A stretch of 64,000 nt of DNA, taken from Flavobacteriaceae bacterium. GTDB lineage: Bacteria > Bacteroidota > Bacteroidia > Flavobacteriales > Flavobacteriaceae. A program made the translations under genes and the position numbers. Under the pieces are notes generated by a model. The model had not been told where the DNA came from. It saw nothing but the letters and a program-made list of their open reading frames with translations, and did no database searches. The first letter of the stretch is position 1. Each line of letters starts with the position of its first letter. Of the stretch, positions 39,387 to 49,168 are shown one piece after another. The stretch lies in NCBI GenBank assembly GCA_016649715.1, contig JAENXC010000002.1:1-64000 (forward strand), in the 5' to 3' direction.

Positions 39387-40007
39387 ATGCAAACCTTCAA
39401 CTTTCTGCAGGAACATATACTCGAAAACGACCGTGTACGGCTCAATCCGTTGCACCATCAAGATATTGATAAACTCGTGCATTTTTCAGAACAACAGCCC
39501 GAACTTTGGAAATACTCCCTTCAACCAGCCAATGGTTTAGAGAATTTAAAAACCTATATAGACTTCGCTTTGCGCGGAAGAAAAGAAGAAACCGCATACC
39601 CCTTTATTGTTTTTGACAAGCGTATCCAGCAAATTGCTGGCAGTACCCGTTTTTGTGATTTTCAGAAAAACCATAACACCGTGCAACTGGGTTACACCTG
39701 GTACGGCAAGGAATTTCAAAGCACGGGCCTCAACAAACAATGCAAATTACTAATGCTTGAGTTCGCTTTTGAAAAACTTGACGTAGAACGCGTAGAGTTT
39801 CGCGCTGATGCAAATAACGCTCGCAGTATTGCAGCTATGAAAAGTATCGGTTGCACTGTGGAAGGTATTCTGAGAAACAATTGCACAGCACCAGAAGGAA
39901 GGCGCGACAGCATCGTTTTAAGCATTTTGAAAGACGAATGGTTTGGCGGCGTAAAAGAAACATTGAAATCTAAAATTGAAAAAGAAAGGAAGTTTTCGCC
40001 TCAATGA
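39387..40007 (+). CDS. GNAT family N-acetyltransferase
   Basis: RimJ-like: LGYTWYGKEFQSTGLNKQCKLLMLEFAFEKLDVERVEFRADANNARSIAAMKSIG. Confidence 0.9.
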   Translation: MQTFNFLQEHILENDRVRLNPLHHQDIDKLVHFSEQQPELWKYSLQPANGLENLKTYIDFALRGRKEETAYPFIVFDKRIQQIAGSTRFCDFQKNHNTVQLGYTWYGKEFQSTGLNKQCKLLMLEFAFEKLDVERVEFRADANNARSIAAMKSIGCTVEGILRNNCTAPEGRRDSIVLSILKDEWFGGVKETLKSKIEKERKFSPQ

Positions 40008-40033
40008 AATTTTTCCGTATATTAAAACACTTT

Positions 40034-40798
40034 ATGAAAAAATATATCCTACTTATTGCCCTATTTCTGATTGCCGCAAATTCCTTTGCACAAGATCAGC
40101 ACACCATCAAGGGAATCGTGATGAACGATGCAGACGACAAGCTTTTGGAAAACGTGAACATCGTAAACCTAAACCAGGTAAAGGGAACTACTACCAATGA
40201 AAAGGGTGAATTTGTAATTAAAGCGGCAGTAAACGATACGTTGTTTTTCTCCTATTTGGGTTTTAAATCTCTGCGCGTTCGCGTGACCAATGACTGGCTA
40301 AAGTTTGTAGATATTAAAGTGAAAATGACCGAGCTCGGCATTGCCTTGGAAGAAGTTGTTATCAGACCGGTCCAGCTTACGGGATATGTTGAAATTGATG
40401 CCAAACTCATTCCTATTTATGACAATTACCGTTACCGAATTTCAGGACTCAGCTCTGGTTACGAGGGTGGAAGCAACCAGCCCGGCGCAGTCAGCAAGGT
40501 TTTGAGCTCCATTTTCAATCCAGCCGATTTTCTGTATAATGTCTTTGGAAAACGACCCAAACAGATGAAAAAGCTCCGGCAAATGAAGGACGACGACGAA
40601 ATAAGAAACCTCCTTCAAAGCAAGTTTGACCGAGAGACCCTAATGGCCGTGCTCCAACTGGAACGTGTTGATATTGACGAAATACTTAACAAATGCAGCT
40701 ATTCCAAAGACTTCATCCGCACCGCCAACGACCTGCAAATTCTCGATGCCATCAGCGGGTGTTATGAAGAATACAAAATTTTGAATAGGGATAAATAG
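40034..40798 (+). CDS. Carboxypeptidase-like regulatory domain exported protein
   Basis: Signal peptide; IKGIVMNDADDKLLENVNIVNLNQVKGTTTNEKGEFVIKA. Confidence 0.82.
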   Translation: MKKYILLIALFLIAANSFAQDQHTIKGIVMNDADDKLLENVNIVNLNQVKGTTTNEKGEFVIKAAVNDTLFFSYLGFKSLRVRVTNDWLKFVDIKVKMTELGIALEEVVIRPVQLTGYVEIDAKLIPIYDNYRYRISGLSSGYEGGSNQPGAVSKVLSSIFNPADFLYNVFGKRPKQMKKLRQMKDDDEIRNLLQSKFDRETLMAVLQLERVDIDEILNKCSYSKDFIRTANDLQILDAISGCYEEYKILNRDK

Positions 40799-40950
40799 GA
40801 GGGAAAATCGAAACTGAGATCGATTCCGGGAACTCTCGGAATGAAAATTGAAATCTTCTTGAAAATAATTGTGCAATTTTACATAAGTCGCAATAATTTC
40901 ATCTTTTAAATTTTCACTACCTTCCCCTAACAAAATCAAAACCACTTCCT

Positions 40951-42597
40951 ATGAAAAAGTTTTACGTACTCCTTTTAATCCTTACCACTCAGTTCACCTT
41001 CGCCCAAATACGTTTTCAAAATATTCCTGAAAACGCAATATATCCAGAAAGCAAGGCGGTTGAAACAATAACAGCAAACATCGGCTACCAAGGTTATGAA
41101 GAAACCCAAGCCTATTTCGGAGAGGGCGAATACGAAATCTTTTTAGACAATCTAGATGGTGTGCTGGATAAACCCATCATTGTCCTCGACGGTTTTGATC
41201 CCGGCGATGCCAGAAACATCAGCGGCCTCTACGCCAGCCTGAGTTTTGGCGGCCAAAACATGGCAGACATCCTTCGCGATGAAGGTTTTGACATTGTGGT
41301 ACTCAATGCGCCACTTTACAACACAGGCGGCAAAGACATAGACGGCGGGGCAGACTACATTCAGCGCAACGCTATGGTTTTGATTGCAATGATCCAAAAA
41401 TTAAACGCAGATAAAGTAGGCAATGAAAAACTCGTCGTTCTCGGTCCAAGCATGGGTGGCCTCATTGCTCGTTATGCACTTTCATATATGGAAAACAACA
41501 GCCTCGATCCTGAAATGCGTCTCTACATTTCGTTTGATGCGCCACATCGCGGCGCAAACATTCCCATCAGCCTTCAATATTTAATAAACTATTTCGCAGA
41601 CCAAGTGGGTGATGCCACCGCACAACAAGTTGTTGACCAATTGTTGAGTTCCCCAGCCGCTAAGGAAATGCTTGTTGATCATTTGTTGGGCCATCTTTTA
41701 ACAGGTTCAACCTATGAGCAAGACCCTACAAAAGTATTGCCATTGGGTGCTCCAGGTTTTAGAAATGAATTTCAGGCAGAGCTGGACGCATTAGGTTTCC
41801 CCAGCAATGTTAGAAACGTAGCAATGATAAATGGAAGCGGAAACGGTACAACCACCGGAAGTCCCGGTATCACTATTGTTAATACCAACCTGACTATCAG
41901 CGCCACCACCGATGTGGATGTAGCACTAAAATTCACTCCAGTTGCAAATCAAACCAACACGGTTACTGATGTTACGGTCAACTTTTTTGGTATTCCTATA
42001 AGCACCTTTCAAACTACTTCACAGTCGCCAAGTAGCAGTGATGGAGTAGATAGCGCACCGGGAGGAACAGGAAGCATCAGCGATGCCCTTGGCGATGGCG
42101 GTGGCAATCAAGTTTTGATAGATTTTATCAACGCTTTGCAACAGGATTTGTATTCTTTCATTCCCGCAATGAGCTCTTTGGCGATAGAAAATTCAGATTG
42201 GTTCGCCACGCCAGATTTAAACGATTCACCTTTTGTGAATTTCTACATTCCTAACGAAAATGAGCCACACGTTACTGTAACTGGCGCGAATGCACAGTTC
42301 GCTTTGGACGAAATAAGGAATGGTTTGATTTCTGTTGGGGAGAATCAATTTTCAAATCAGTTCATTCTTTCACAAAACCCTGTTCAGAAAACCATTAATA
42401 TTGCGGTTCCAAAAAATTATTCAACAGAAAAATTGACAACAACCGTTTTCAGTATTACCGGACAGCGGTTGATGCAAAAAACTTGGACAAACCCAAGTGA
42501 AGAATTATCGTGGAGTCATTATTTATCTTCCGGAATTTATTTTTTGAAATTAAATGATGGCCCTTCTGTACAAACCATAAAGATGGTGGTTGAGTAA
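40951..42597 (+). CDS. Secreted alpha/beta hydrolase (lipase-like) with T9SS sorting domain
   Basis: VVLGPSMGGLIARYAL (GxSxG); C-terminal SQNPVQKTINIAVP...GIYFLKLNDGPSVQTIKMVVE. Confidence 0.85.
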   Translation: MKKFYVLLLILTTQFTFAQIRFQNIPENAIYPESKAVETITANIGYQGYEETQAYFGEGEYEIFLDNLDGVLDKPIIVLDGFDPGDARNISGLYASLSFGGQNMADILRDEGFDIVVLNAPLYNTGGKDIDGGADYIQRNAMVLIAMIQKLNADKVGNEKLVVLGPSMGGLIARYALSYMENNSLDPEMRLYISFDAPHRGANIPISLQYLINYFADQVGDATAQQVVDQLLSSPAAKEMLVDHLLGHLLTGSTYEQDPTKVLPLGAPGFRNEFQAELDALGFPSNVRNVAMINGSGNGTTTGSPGITIVNTNLTISATTDVDVALKFTPVANQTNTVTDVTVNFFGIPISTFQTTSQSPSSSDGVDSAPGGTGSISDALGDGGGNQVLIDFINALQQDLYSFIPAMSSLAIENSDWFATPDLNDSPFVNFYIPNENEPHVTVTGANAQFALDEIRNGLISVGENQFSNQFILSQNPVQKTINIAVPKNYSTEKLTTTVFSITGQRLMQKTWTNPSEELSWSHYLSSGIYFLKLNDGPSVQTIKMVVE

Positions 42598-42612
42598 AAT
42601 GCTTCTTTTAAC

Positions 42613-43302
42613 ATGAAGAAATTTGTAATAGCAATGCTTATTCCTTAGGTCTTGGGAGTTTTTTAGTGTTCCCAAAAGAAGAAAAATATAATTGCGGTAG
42701 ATGTACTTCTGACACCTTCGGAAGAAATGCGCGCCCAAGCCATCCATCTAAATACCTTAATAAAACAGAACAATCCCGAAACTATAAAGCTCGACGAAAA
42801 CCACATTCCTCACATCACGCTTTTGCAAGGTTTCATCAATGAAAAAAATTTACCCATAGTGAAAGATGCTTTGAATGTTCTCTTCAAAACTATTGAAAGC
42901 GATACAATGCAAGCCGAAAGCATTTTCTATTACAAAGACAAAGAGGAAAGCTTCGCAATGATTGTTGTTGAAAAAAGCGATCAATTATTGAAACTTCACG
43001 AGAAAACAATTGAAATAGTAAAACCTTTTATTGTGAAGAACGGTTCCGAAGCATCTTTTGTTCCAAACCCAGATGGAAGCCCTATCAGTGAATCAACGAT
43101 TAAGTATGTTCCCGAATTTGTGGAAAAATACAGTTATGAAAACTTTGACCCACATATCAGTCTTGGAGTGGCGCAGAAAGTTTTGTTGGATAGCTTGACA
43201 GAAAATGTTTTCAACCAAATTCAATTTCAACCCACATCTGTAAGTGTTTATCAGTTGGGAGATCACGGCACAACGCGGAAATTGCTTTGGAAGTCGGATT
43301 AA
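42613..43302 (+). pseudogene. 2'-5' RNA ligase-family lipoprotein interrupted by two in-frame TAG codons in the signal peptide
   Basis: MKKFVIAMLIP-TAG-VLGVF-TAG-CSQKKKNIIAVDVLLTPSEEMRAQ in one continuous frame; HIPHITLLQGF and FDPHISLGVAQ HxT/S motifs intact downstream. Confidence 0.65.
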
Positions 43303-43399
43303 TTTAAGCTATCTTTTTGAAGGTTTATTTAGAGAGAAATCTCTGTGCAACTCTGTGTTTCTCTGTGTATCTTTGCGTAATAACCCACATACATTGAAT

Positions 43400-44281
43400 A
43401 TGGATTACACTTCAAAAATGCTTCGCGACAACGCGCTGAAAGGAAAAACTATAGTAGTAACCGGCGGCGGAAGCGGTCTTGGCAAAGCAATGACAACCTA
43501 CTTTTTGGAACTTGGCGCCAATGTGGTAATCACTTCCAGAAACATAGAAAAACTGCAAACCGTAAAAGAAGAATTGGAGACAGCCACCGGCGGAAAAGTA
43601 CTTCCCGTGCAATGCGACGTCCGTAATTACGACGAAGTTGAAGCAATGGTTGCAGCTTCCGTAAAAGAATTTGGCAGTGTTGATGTTTTGTTGAACAACG
43701 CCGCAGGCAACTTCATTTCACCAACAGAAAGACTTTCCGCAAACGCTTTTGACACGATTATAGACATAGTTTTAAAAGGAACAAAAAACTGCACCCTCGC
43801 CTTTGGGAAGTATTGGATTGAGAAAAAGGAAACCAATAAAGTAGTTTTGAATATTGTTACAACTTACGCGTTCACAGGGTCGGCATACGTCGTTCCCAGC
43901 GCCACGGCAAAAGCTGGCGTCTTGGCAATGACGCGCTCTTTGGCGGTTGAATGGGCTAAATACGGCATCCGTTTTAACGCCATCGCTCCGGGACCTTTCC
44001 CAACAAAAGGAGCTTGGGACCGATTGCTTCCGGGCGATTTAAAAGAAAAATTTGACCCCGCAAAAAAGGTTCCTGTGAAACGCGTTGGCGAACATCAAGA
44101 ATTGGCAAATCTCGCAGCTTATCTTGTTTCAGATTTTTCAGCATACATCAACGGCGAAGTTGTAGTTATAGACGGTGGCGAATGGCTAAAAGGGGCTGGA
44201 CAAATGAACCTCCTGGAAGAAGTTCCACAGCAAATGTGGGATATGCTGGAGGCAATGATCCGGGAAAAGAAAAAATCTTAA
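43400..44281 (+). CDS. SDR family oxidoreductase (2,4-dienoyl-CoA reductase-like)
   Basis: KTIVVTGGGSGLGKAM; LLNNAAGNFISPTERLS; start at 43400. Confidence 0.9.
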   Translation: MDYTSKMLRDNALKGKTIVVTGGGSGLGKAMTTYFLELGANVVITSRNIEKLQTVKEELETATGGKVLPVQCDVRNYDEVEAMVAASVKEFGSVDVLLNNAAGNFISPTERLSANAFDTIIDIVLKGTKNCTLAFGKYWIEKKETNKVVLNIVTTYAFTGSAYVVPSATAKAGVLAMTRSLAVEWAKYGIRFNAIAPGPFPTKGAWDRLLPGDLKEKFDPAKKVPVKRVGEHQELANLAAYLVSDFSAYINGEVVVIDGGEWLKGAGQMNLLEEVPQQMWDMLEAMIREKKKS

Positions 44282-44352
44282 AAGTTATGGGTTATGAGTT
44301 ATGAGTTATGAAATTGGCAACCCTGAACTCATAACTCATAACCCAAAACTTT
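44281..44352. repeat. Long hairpin built from 7-nt repeats
   Basis: aaagttatgggttatgagttatgagtt versus aactcataactcataacccaaaacttt, 27-nt arms with one mismatch. Confidence 0.85.
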
Positions 44353-44436
44353 CTCTGTTGACTTCCTGTTAACAAAAATCATTTTCTATCCACATAATTA
44401 ATTGTACTTTTAACTGCTAAAATTTCAAGCAAATTA

Positions 44437-45207
44437 ATGGGTAAAATTATTGCAATTGCAAACCAAAAAGGAGGAGTAGGAAAAACAACTACCTCGGTAA
44501 ATTTAGCGGCCTCACTGGGCGTTTTGGAGAAGAAGGTTTTACTTATTGATGCAGATCCACAGGCCAACGCAACCTCAGGGTTGGGCATTGATGTGGAAAG
44601 CGTAGAAATTGGAACTTACCAATTGCTTGAGCACAGTGCCACGGCAAAAGAAGCCATTATTTCCACAAATTCACCCAATTTAGATTTAATACCCTCACAT
44701 ATAGATTTGGTGGCTATCGAAATTGAATTGGTGGACGTGGAAAACCGCGAATATATGCTGAAAAAAGCCATTGAAGGCTTAAAAGATGATTACGATTATA
44801 TCCTTATTGATTGTGCGCCATCATTGGGATTGCTTACATTGAACGCCCTAACAGCTGCAGATTCGGTTTTGATCCCGATCCAATGTGAATATTTCGCTTT
44901 GGAAGGATTGGGAAAACTTTTGAACACTATAAAAAGCATTCAAAAAATACACAACGCAGACCTCGATATTGAAGGATTGTTACTAACGATGTACGACCAA
45001 CGTTTGCGACTTTCAAACCAAGTGGTGGACGAGGTGAAAAAGCATTTCGGCGAAATGGTTTTTGAAACAATCATTCAGCGCAATGTGCGTTTAAGTGAAG
45101 CGCCCAGCTATGGTGAAAGCATCATCAGTTACGATGCCGCAAGCAAAGGAGCCGATAATTATTTAAGTCTGGCCCACGAATTAATCCAGAAAAACGAAAA
45201 AGAATAA
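44437..45207 (+). CDS. parA: Chromosome partitioning ATPase ParA/Soj
   Basis: AIANQKGGVGKTTTSVNLAASL; LIDADPQANATSGLG. Confidence 0.95.
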   Translation: MGKIIAIANQKGGVGKTTTSVNLAASLGVLEKKVLLIDADPQANATSGLGIDVESVEIGTYQLLEHSATAKEAIISTNSPNLDLIPSHIDLVAIEIELVDVENREYMLKKAIEGLKDDYDYILIDCAPSLGLLTLNALTAADSVLIPIQCEYFALEGLGKLLNTIKSIQKIHNADLDIEGLLLTMYDQRLRLSNQVVDEVKKHFGEMVFETIIQRNVRLSEAPSYGESIISYDAASKGADNYLSLAHELIQKNEKE

Positions 45208-46107
45208 ATGGCGAAAGCGACCAAAAAACAGGCCCTCGGCCGCGGACTTTCAGCTTTGTTGAAAGACCCGTCCAACGATATAAAATCTGTTGCAGACAAA
45301 AATGCCGACAAAGTAGTTGGCAGTATTGTGGAGCTGGATTTGAGAAGCATAGAAGTAAATCCTTTTCAGCCCCGGACTAGTTTCAATGAAGAATCGCTTC
45401 GCGAATTGGCTTCGTCCATTCGAGAACTCGGTGTGATTCAGCCAATAACCGTTCGTAAATTAGATTTCAATAAATATCAATTAGTGAGTGGGGAACGCCG
45501 TTTTCGCGCTTCAAAATTGGTTGGTTTGGAAACAATTCCTTCCTACATCCGCATTGCGAATGATCAGGAATCGTTGGAGATGGCTTTGGTTGAAAACATC
45601 CAAAGACAGGATTTGGATCCCATTGAAATTGCACTTTCATACCAACGTTTGATTGAAGAAATAAACGTCACCCAAGAAGAATTGAGCGACAGAGTTGGGA
45701 AAAACCGTTCCACTATCGCAAACTATTTGCGTCTGTTGAAGTTGGATCCAATTATCCAAACAGGAATGCGCGATGGTTTCATCAGTATGGGCCACGGCCG
45801 AGCGTTGATAAACGTTGATGATTTAAGCGAACAGCTTGATATTTACGAAAACATTTTAAGCCAAAATCTTTCTGTTCGCGACACCGAAGCTTTAGTTCGG
45901 AATTTTAAAAACCCAGACCAAAAAACTGCTCCACAAAAAGTGAGCGCACCTCCTTTCGCCAAAAAGGCGAAGAAGGAATTGACAGATCTTTTTGAAACTT
46001 CGGTAGATGTAAAGGTTTCAAAGTCGGGCAAGGGACATTTAGTAGTTCCTTTCAAAAATCAAGAAGACTTCGAACGTATTTTGAAGCTGATAAAAAGTGA
46101 AAAGTAA
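45208..46107 (+). CDS. parB: ParB/RepB/Spo0J family partition protein
   Basis: ELDLRSIEVNPFQPRTSFNEESLRELASSIRELGVIQPITVR; LVSGERRFRAS. Confidence 0.95.
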   Translation: MAKATKKQALGRGLSALLKDPSNDIKSVADKNADKVVGSIVELDLRSIEVNPFQPRTSFNEESLRELASSIRELGVIQPITVRKLDFNKYQLVSGERRFRASKLVGLETIPSYIRIANDQESLEMALVENIQRQDLDPIEIALSYQRLIEEINVTQEELSDRVGKNRSTIANYLRLLKLDPIIQTGMRDGFISMGHGRALINVDDLSEQLDIYENILSQNLSVRDTEALVRNFKNPDQKTAPQKVSAPPFAKKAKKELTDLFETSVDVKVSKSGKGHLVVPFKNQEDFERILKLIKSEK

Positions 46108-46678
46108 TTTTCTAAATATTTTTTTTTTAATCTTCGCCACATCCCTGTTTGCGCAAACTTCTGATTCTTTAGTTGTAAAAAAAGAAGAAAGGGTAATCGT
46201 GGTCAGTGATTCACTTTTACCTAAGGAAGAATACAATCCGTTGGCTCCTGCCAAAGCTGCTTTTTATTCGGCAGTGGTTCCCGGACTGGGACAGGTTTAC
46301 AACAAAAAATATTGGAAAATCCCGATTATTTATGCGGGAATGGCTGCCGGAATTTATTTTTACAAACAACAAGACAAAGATTATGACCGTTTTAGAAATG
46401 CTTACAAAAGAAGACTAGCCGGTTATACCGATGATGAATTTCAAGGAATTTCGGACGACCGATTGATAAACGCCCAAAAATCTGCCCAAAAAAATAAAAG
46501 CATCAGTATTATTGTAACTGTTGCTTTTTATTTACTCAACGTTGTAGATGCCAATGTGGACGCACATTTGCAGCAGTATGAAGTGAGCGAGGACCTCTCA
46601 TTGCAACCAAATTTTGATTACAATCAATTCAATGCGAAGCCACAATATGGAATGTCATTGACCTATCGGTTTAAATAG
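46097..46678 (+). CDS. DUF5683 domain-containing protein
   Basis: PAKAAFYSAVVPGLGQVYNKKYWKIPIIYAGMA. Confidence 0.88.
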   Translation: MKSNFLNIFFLIFATSLFAQTSDSLVVKKEERVIVVSDSLLPKEEYNPLAPAKAAFYSAVVPGLGQVYNKKYWKIPIIYAGMAAGIYFYKQQDKDYDRFRNAYKRRLAGYTDDEFQGISDDRLINAQKSAQKNKSISIIVTVAFYLLNVVDANVDAHLQQYEVSEDLSLQPNFDYNQFNAKPQYGMSLTYRFK

Positions 46679-46680
46679 AG

Positions 46681-46757
46681 GGTAGTTGGTAGAGGGTAGA
46701 GAGTAGAGAAAAAAGAGTAAAGATGAAAGAATCAAGAAGCGGAAAACAGGAGACAGG
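46681..46757. repeat. Degenerate 7-nt-period tandem array
   Basis: ggtagtt ggtagag ggtagag agtagag aaaaaag agtaaag atgaaag aatcaag ... aaacagg agacagg. Confidence 0.7.
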
Positions 46758-46829
46758 ACGACCAGAAAACTCAAATTTTGTTGTTACGCGTCACCTGTCA
46801 TCCATCATCCATCTTCAAACATCCAGTTT

Positions 46830-47540
46830 ATGAAGATAGCTTTATTGGGATACGGAAAAATGGGGAAGACAATTGAAAGATTGGCTTTAGAAAAAGGTCA
46901 TTCCGTGGTTTTTAAAAGCAGCAGCGATTCTTCCGAAGGAAATTTTGAAGATGCTGAGGTTGCGATAGAATTTTCATCGCCCGAAGCTGCCGTCGCAAAT
47001 ATTTCAAAAGCACTGGAAGCAGGAATTCCTGTAGTTTCGGGCACTACGGGTTGGTTGAATAAATATTCTGAAATGGTAAAATTATGCGAAAAACGTAACG
47101 GAAGTTTCATCTCTGCGTCAAACTTCAGCGTTGGGGTCAATCTTTTCTTTAGCATAAATGAATACGCCGCAAAGCTGATGCAACCTTGGAAAGAATACGA
47201 TGTTTCGGTGGAGGAAATTCATCACCTCGAAAAGAAAGATGCGCCCAGCGGTACAGCAATCACTATTGCAAAAGGAATTTTAAAGCACAGTGATAAAAAG
47301 GATTGGAAGCTAAATTCCTCTGAAGATAACAGTTTAAATATCACCGCAAAAAGAGAAGAAGATGTAAAGGGGACACATATAGTTTCATATACTTCAGATA
47401 TAGATACTATTTCCTTTAAGCACGAAGCCCACAGCCGTGAAGGTTTCGCAAAGGGCGCAATTTTGGCTGCGGAATGGGTGAAGGATAAAAAAGGTATTTT
47501 TACAATGAAAGACGTGTTGGGATTGAAGATTAACGATTAA
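46830..47540 (+). CDS. dapB: 4-hydroxy-tetrahydrodipicolinate reductase
   Basis: IALLGYGKMGKTIERLA; VSGTTGW; EIHHLEKKDAPSGTAI. Confidence 0.94.
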   Translation: MKIALLGYGKMGKTIERLALEKGHSVVFKSSSDSSEGNFEDAEVAIEFSSPEAAVANISKALEAGIPVVSGTTGWLNKYSEMVKLCEKRNGSFISASNFSVGVNLFFSINEYAAKLMQPWKEYDVSVEEIHHLEKKDAPSGTAITIAKGILKHSDKKDWKLNSSEDNSLNITAKREEDVKGTHIVSYTSDIDTISFKHEAHSREGFAKGAILAAEWVKDKKGIFTMKDVLGLKIND

Positions 47541-47597
47541 CGATTGCAGATTACTGAATCCCAATTAACATTTATCATTTAACAATTAACATATTTT
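47521..47597. repeat. Degenerate 7-nt-period tandem array spanning the dapB stop to the lepB start
   Basis: gattgaa gattaac gattaac gattgca gattact gaatccc aattaac atttatc atttaac aattaac atatttt. Confidence 0.75.
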
Positions 47598-47600
47598 AAA

Positions 47601-49160
47601 ATGAGTTGGACAGGTTGGTTTCTATTTTTTTTAGTGGTTCAGGTAATCCATTTTGCCGGAACGTGGAAGTTGTATCAAGTTGCAGGCAGAAAAGCTTGGG
47701 AAGCAGCGGTACCAGTTTACAATTCGGTGGTTTTGATGAAAATCATCAACCGTCCGTGGTGGTGGACTATTTTGCTTTTTGTGCCGATTGTAAATTTAAT
47801 TATGTTCCCAGTTGTTTGGGTGGAAACATTGCGCAGTTTTGGCCGCAATTCCACCACCGATACCATTTTGGGAATCGTAACTTTGGGCCTTTATATTTAT
47901 TATATCAACTACACCCAAAAGATAACTTACATTGAAAATAGAAGTTTAAAACCGCGCACTTCAACTGGGGAGTGGGTGAGTTCCATTCTTTTTGCCGTGG
48001 TTGCCGCAACCATTGTGCATACTTATTTTATGCAACCTTTTACCATCCCAACTTCTTCATTGGAAAAAACTCTTTTGGTAGGCGATTTCCTTTTTGTGAG
48101 CAAATTCCATTACGGCGCGCGTACACCGATGACGCCAATCGCATTCCCAATGGTGCACGATACCATTCCAGTGGTCCATTCAAAATCATATCTATCAGAA
48201 CCACAGATTCCGTATTTCAGAATTCCCGGTTTTCAGGATATAAAACACAATGATATTGTAGTTTTTAACTGGCCAGTAGATACTGTTAACGCTTTCCAGC
48301 AATACGGCGACGGAAAATATTATTACAAACCGATCGACAAAAAATCGAACTATGTTAAGCGATGTGTGGCTTTGCCTGGCGATTCTTTGGAAGTGCGCGA
48401 TGGTTATGTTTTTATCAACGGAAAAAAGAATGATTTGCCCGATCGCGCAAAAATCCAGTTTTCCTATGAAGTGAAAGTAAACGGACCGCTAAATCCTGAA
48501 ATGCTTCACAACCGTTATAATATCACAGATCGCTATGGCTTCGGAAACAATACCTACCGTTTTGCCGCCATTTCTGAGGAGTCTTTGAATTTGCTGAAAA
48601 ACAATCCAAACGTGGTTGAGGTTAATCTGCTTCACAGCGAAAAAGGGCAATGGGACCAAGGCATTTTTCCAAACAACCAAAATTATCCATGGAACAATGA
48701 TTTCTTTGGCCCATTATACATTCCGAAGAAAGGCGCAACGGTTTCCATCACCCCTGAAACATTGCCATTGTACCGACGTGTGATTGAGGTTTACGAAGGA
48801 AGTGAACTTGGCATCAACAATAAAATAACACAATCCGGCACCGAAATTTTGCTGAACGGCAAGCCATTGACCAACTACACTTTCAAAATGGATTATTATT
48901 GGATGATGGGCGATAACCGCAACAACAGTGAGGACGCCCGAACCTGGGGCTTTGTGCCTTTCAATCACGTGGTGGGAAAACCCGTATTCGTCTGGATGAG
49001 CTGGGATAGTGTAAACAAAAAAGTACGCTGGGATCGAGTTTTCACTACCGTTGGCGGCAGTGGAAAACCAGTTTCCTATTTAATGTATTTTGTGATTGTA
49101 CTAATCGGTTGGTTTGCTTTTGACTTTTATAGAAAAAGAAAGAAAGCAGCTAAAAAGTAA
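47601..49160 (+). CDS. lepB: Signal peptidase I
   Basis: IPTSSLEKTLLVGDFLFVSKFHYGAR; KRCVALPGDSLEV; YYWMMGDNRNNSEDARTWGFVP. Confidence 0.94.
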   Translation: MSWTGWFLFFLVVQVIHFAGTWKLYQVAGRKAWEAAVPVYNSVVLMKIINRPWWWTILLFVPIVNLIMFPVVWVETLRSFGRNSTTDTILGIVTLGLYIYYINYTQKITYIENRSLKPRTSTGEWVSSILFAVVAATIVHTYFMQPFTIPTSSLEKTLLVGDFLFVSKFHYGARTPMTPIAFPMVHDTIPVVHSKSYLSEPQIPYFRIPGFQDIKHNDIVVFNWPVDTVNAFQQYGDGKYYYKPIDKKSNYVKRCVALPGDSLEVRDGYVFINGKKNDLPDRAKIQFSYEVKVNGPLNPEMLHNRYNITDRYGFGNNTYRFAAISEESLNLLKNNPNVVEVNLLHSEKGQWDQGIFPNNQNYPWNNDFFGPLYIPKKGATVSITPETLPLYRRVIEVYEGSELGINNKITQSGTEILLNGKPLTNYTFKMDYYWMMGDNRNNSEDARTWGFVPFNHVVGKPVFVWMSWDSVNKKVRWDRVFTTVGGSGKPVSYLMYFVIVLIGWFAFDFYRKRKKAAKK

Positions 49161-49168
49161 AATTTAAA

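Noticed and set aside
44400-46110. Search for a parS site near parAB
   Set aside because: No TGTTTCACGTGAAACA-like palindrome seen by eye; not an exhaustive search.
44437-49160. parA-parB-DUF5683-dapB-lepB order as a novel cluster
   Set aside because: Recognised as a common conserved gene order in Bacteroidetes.
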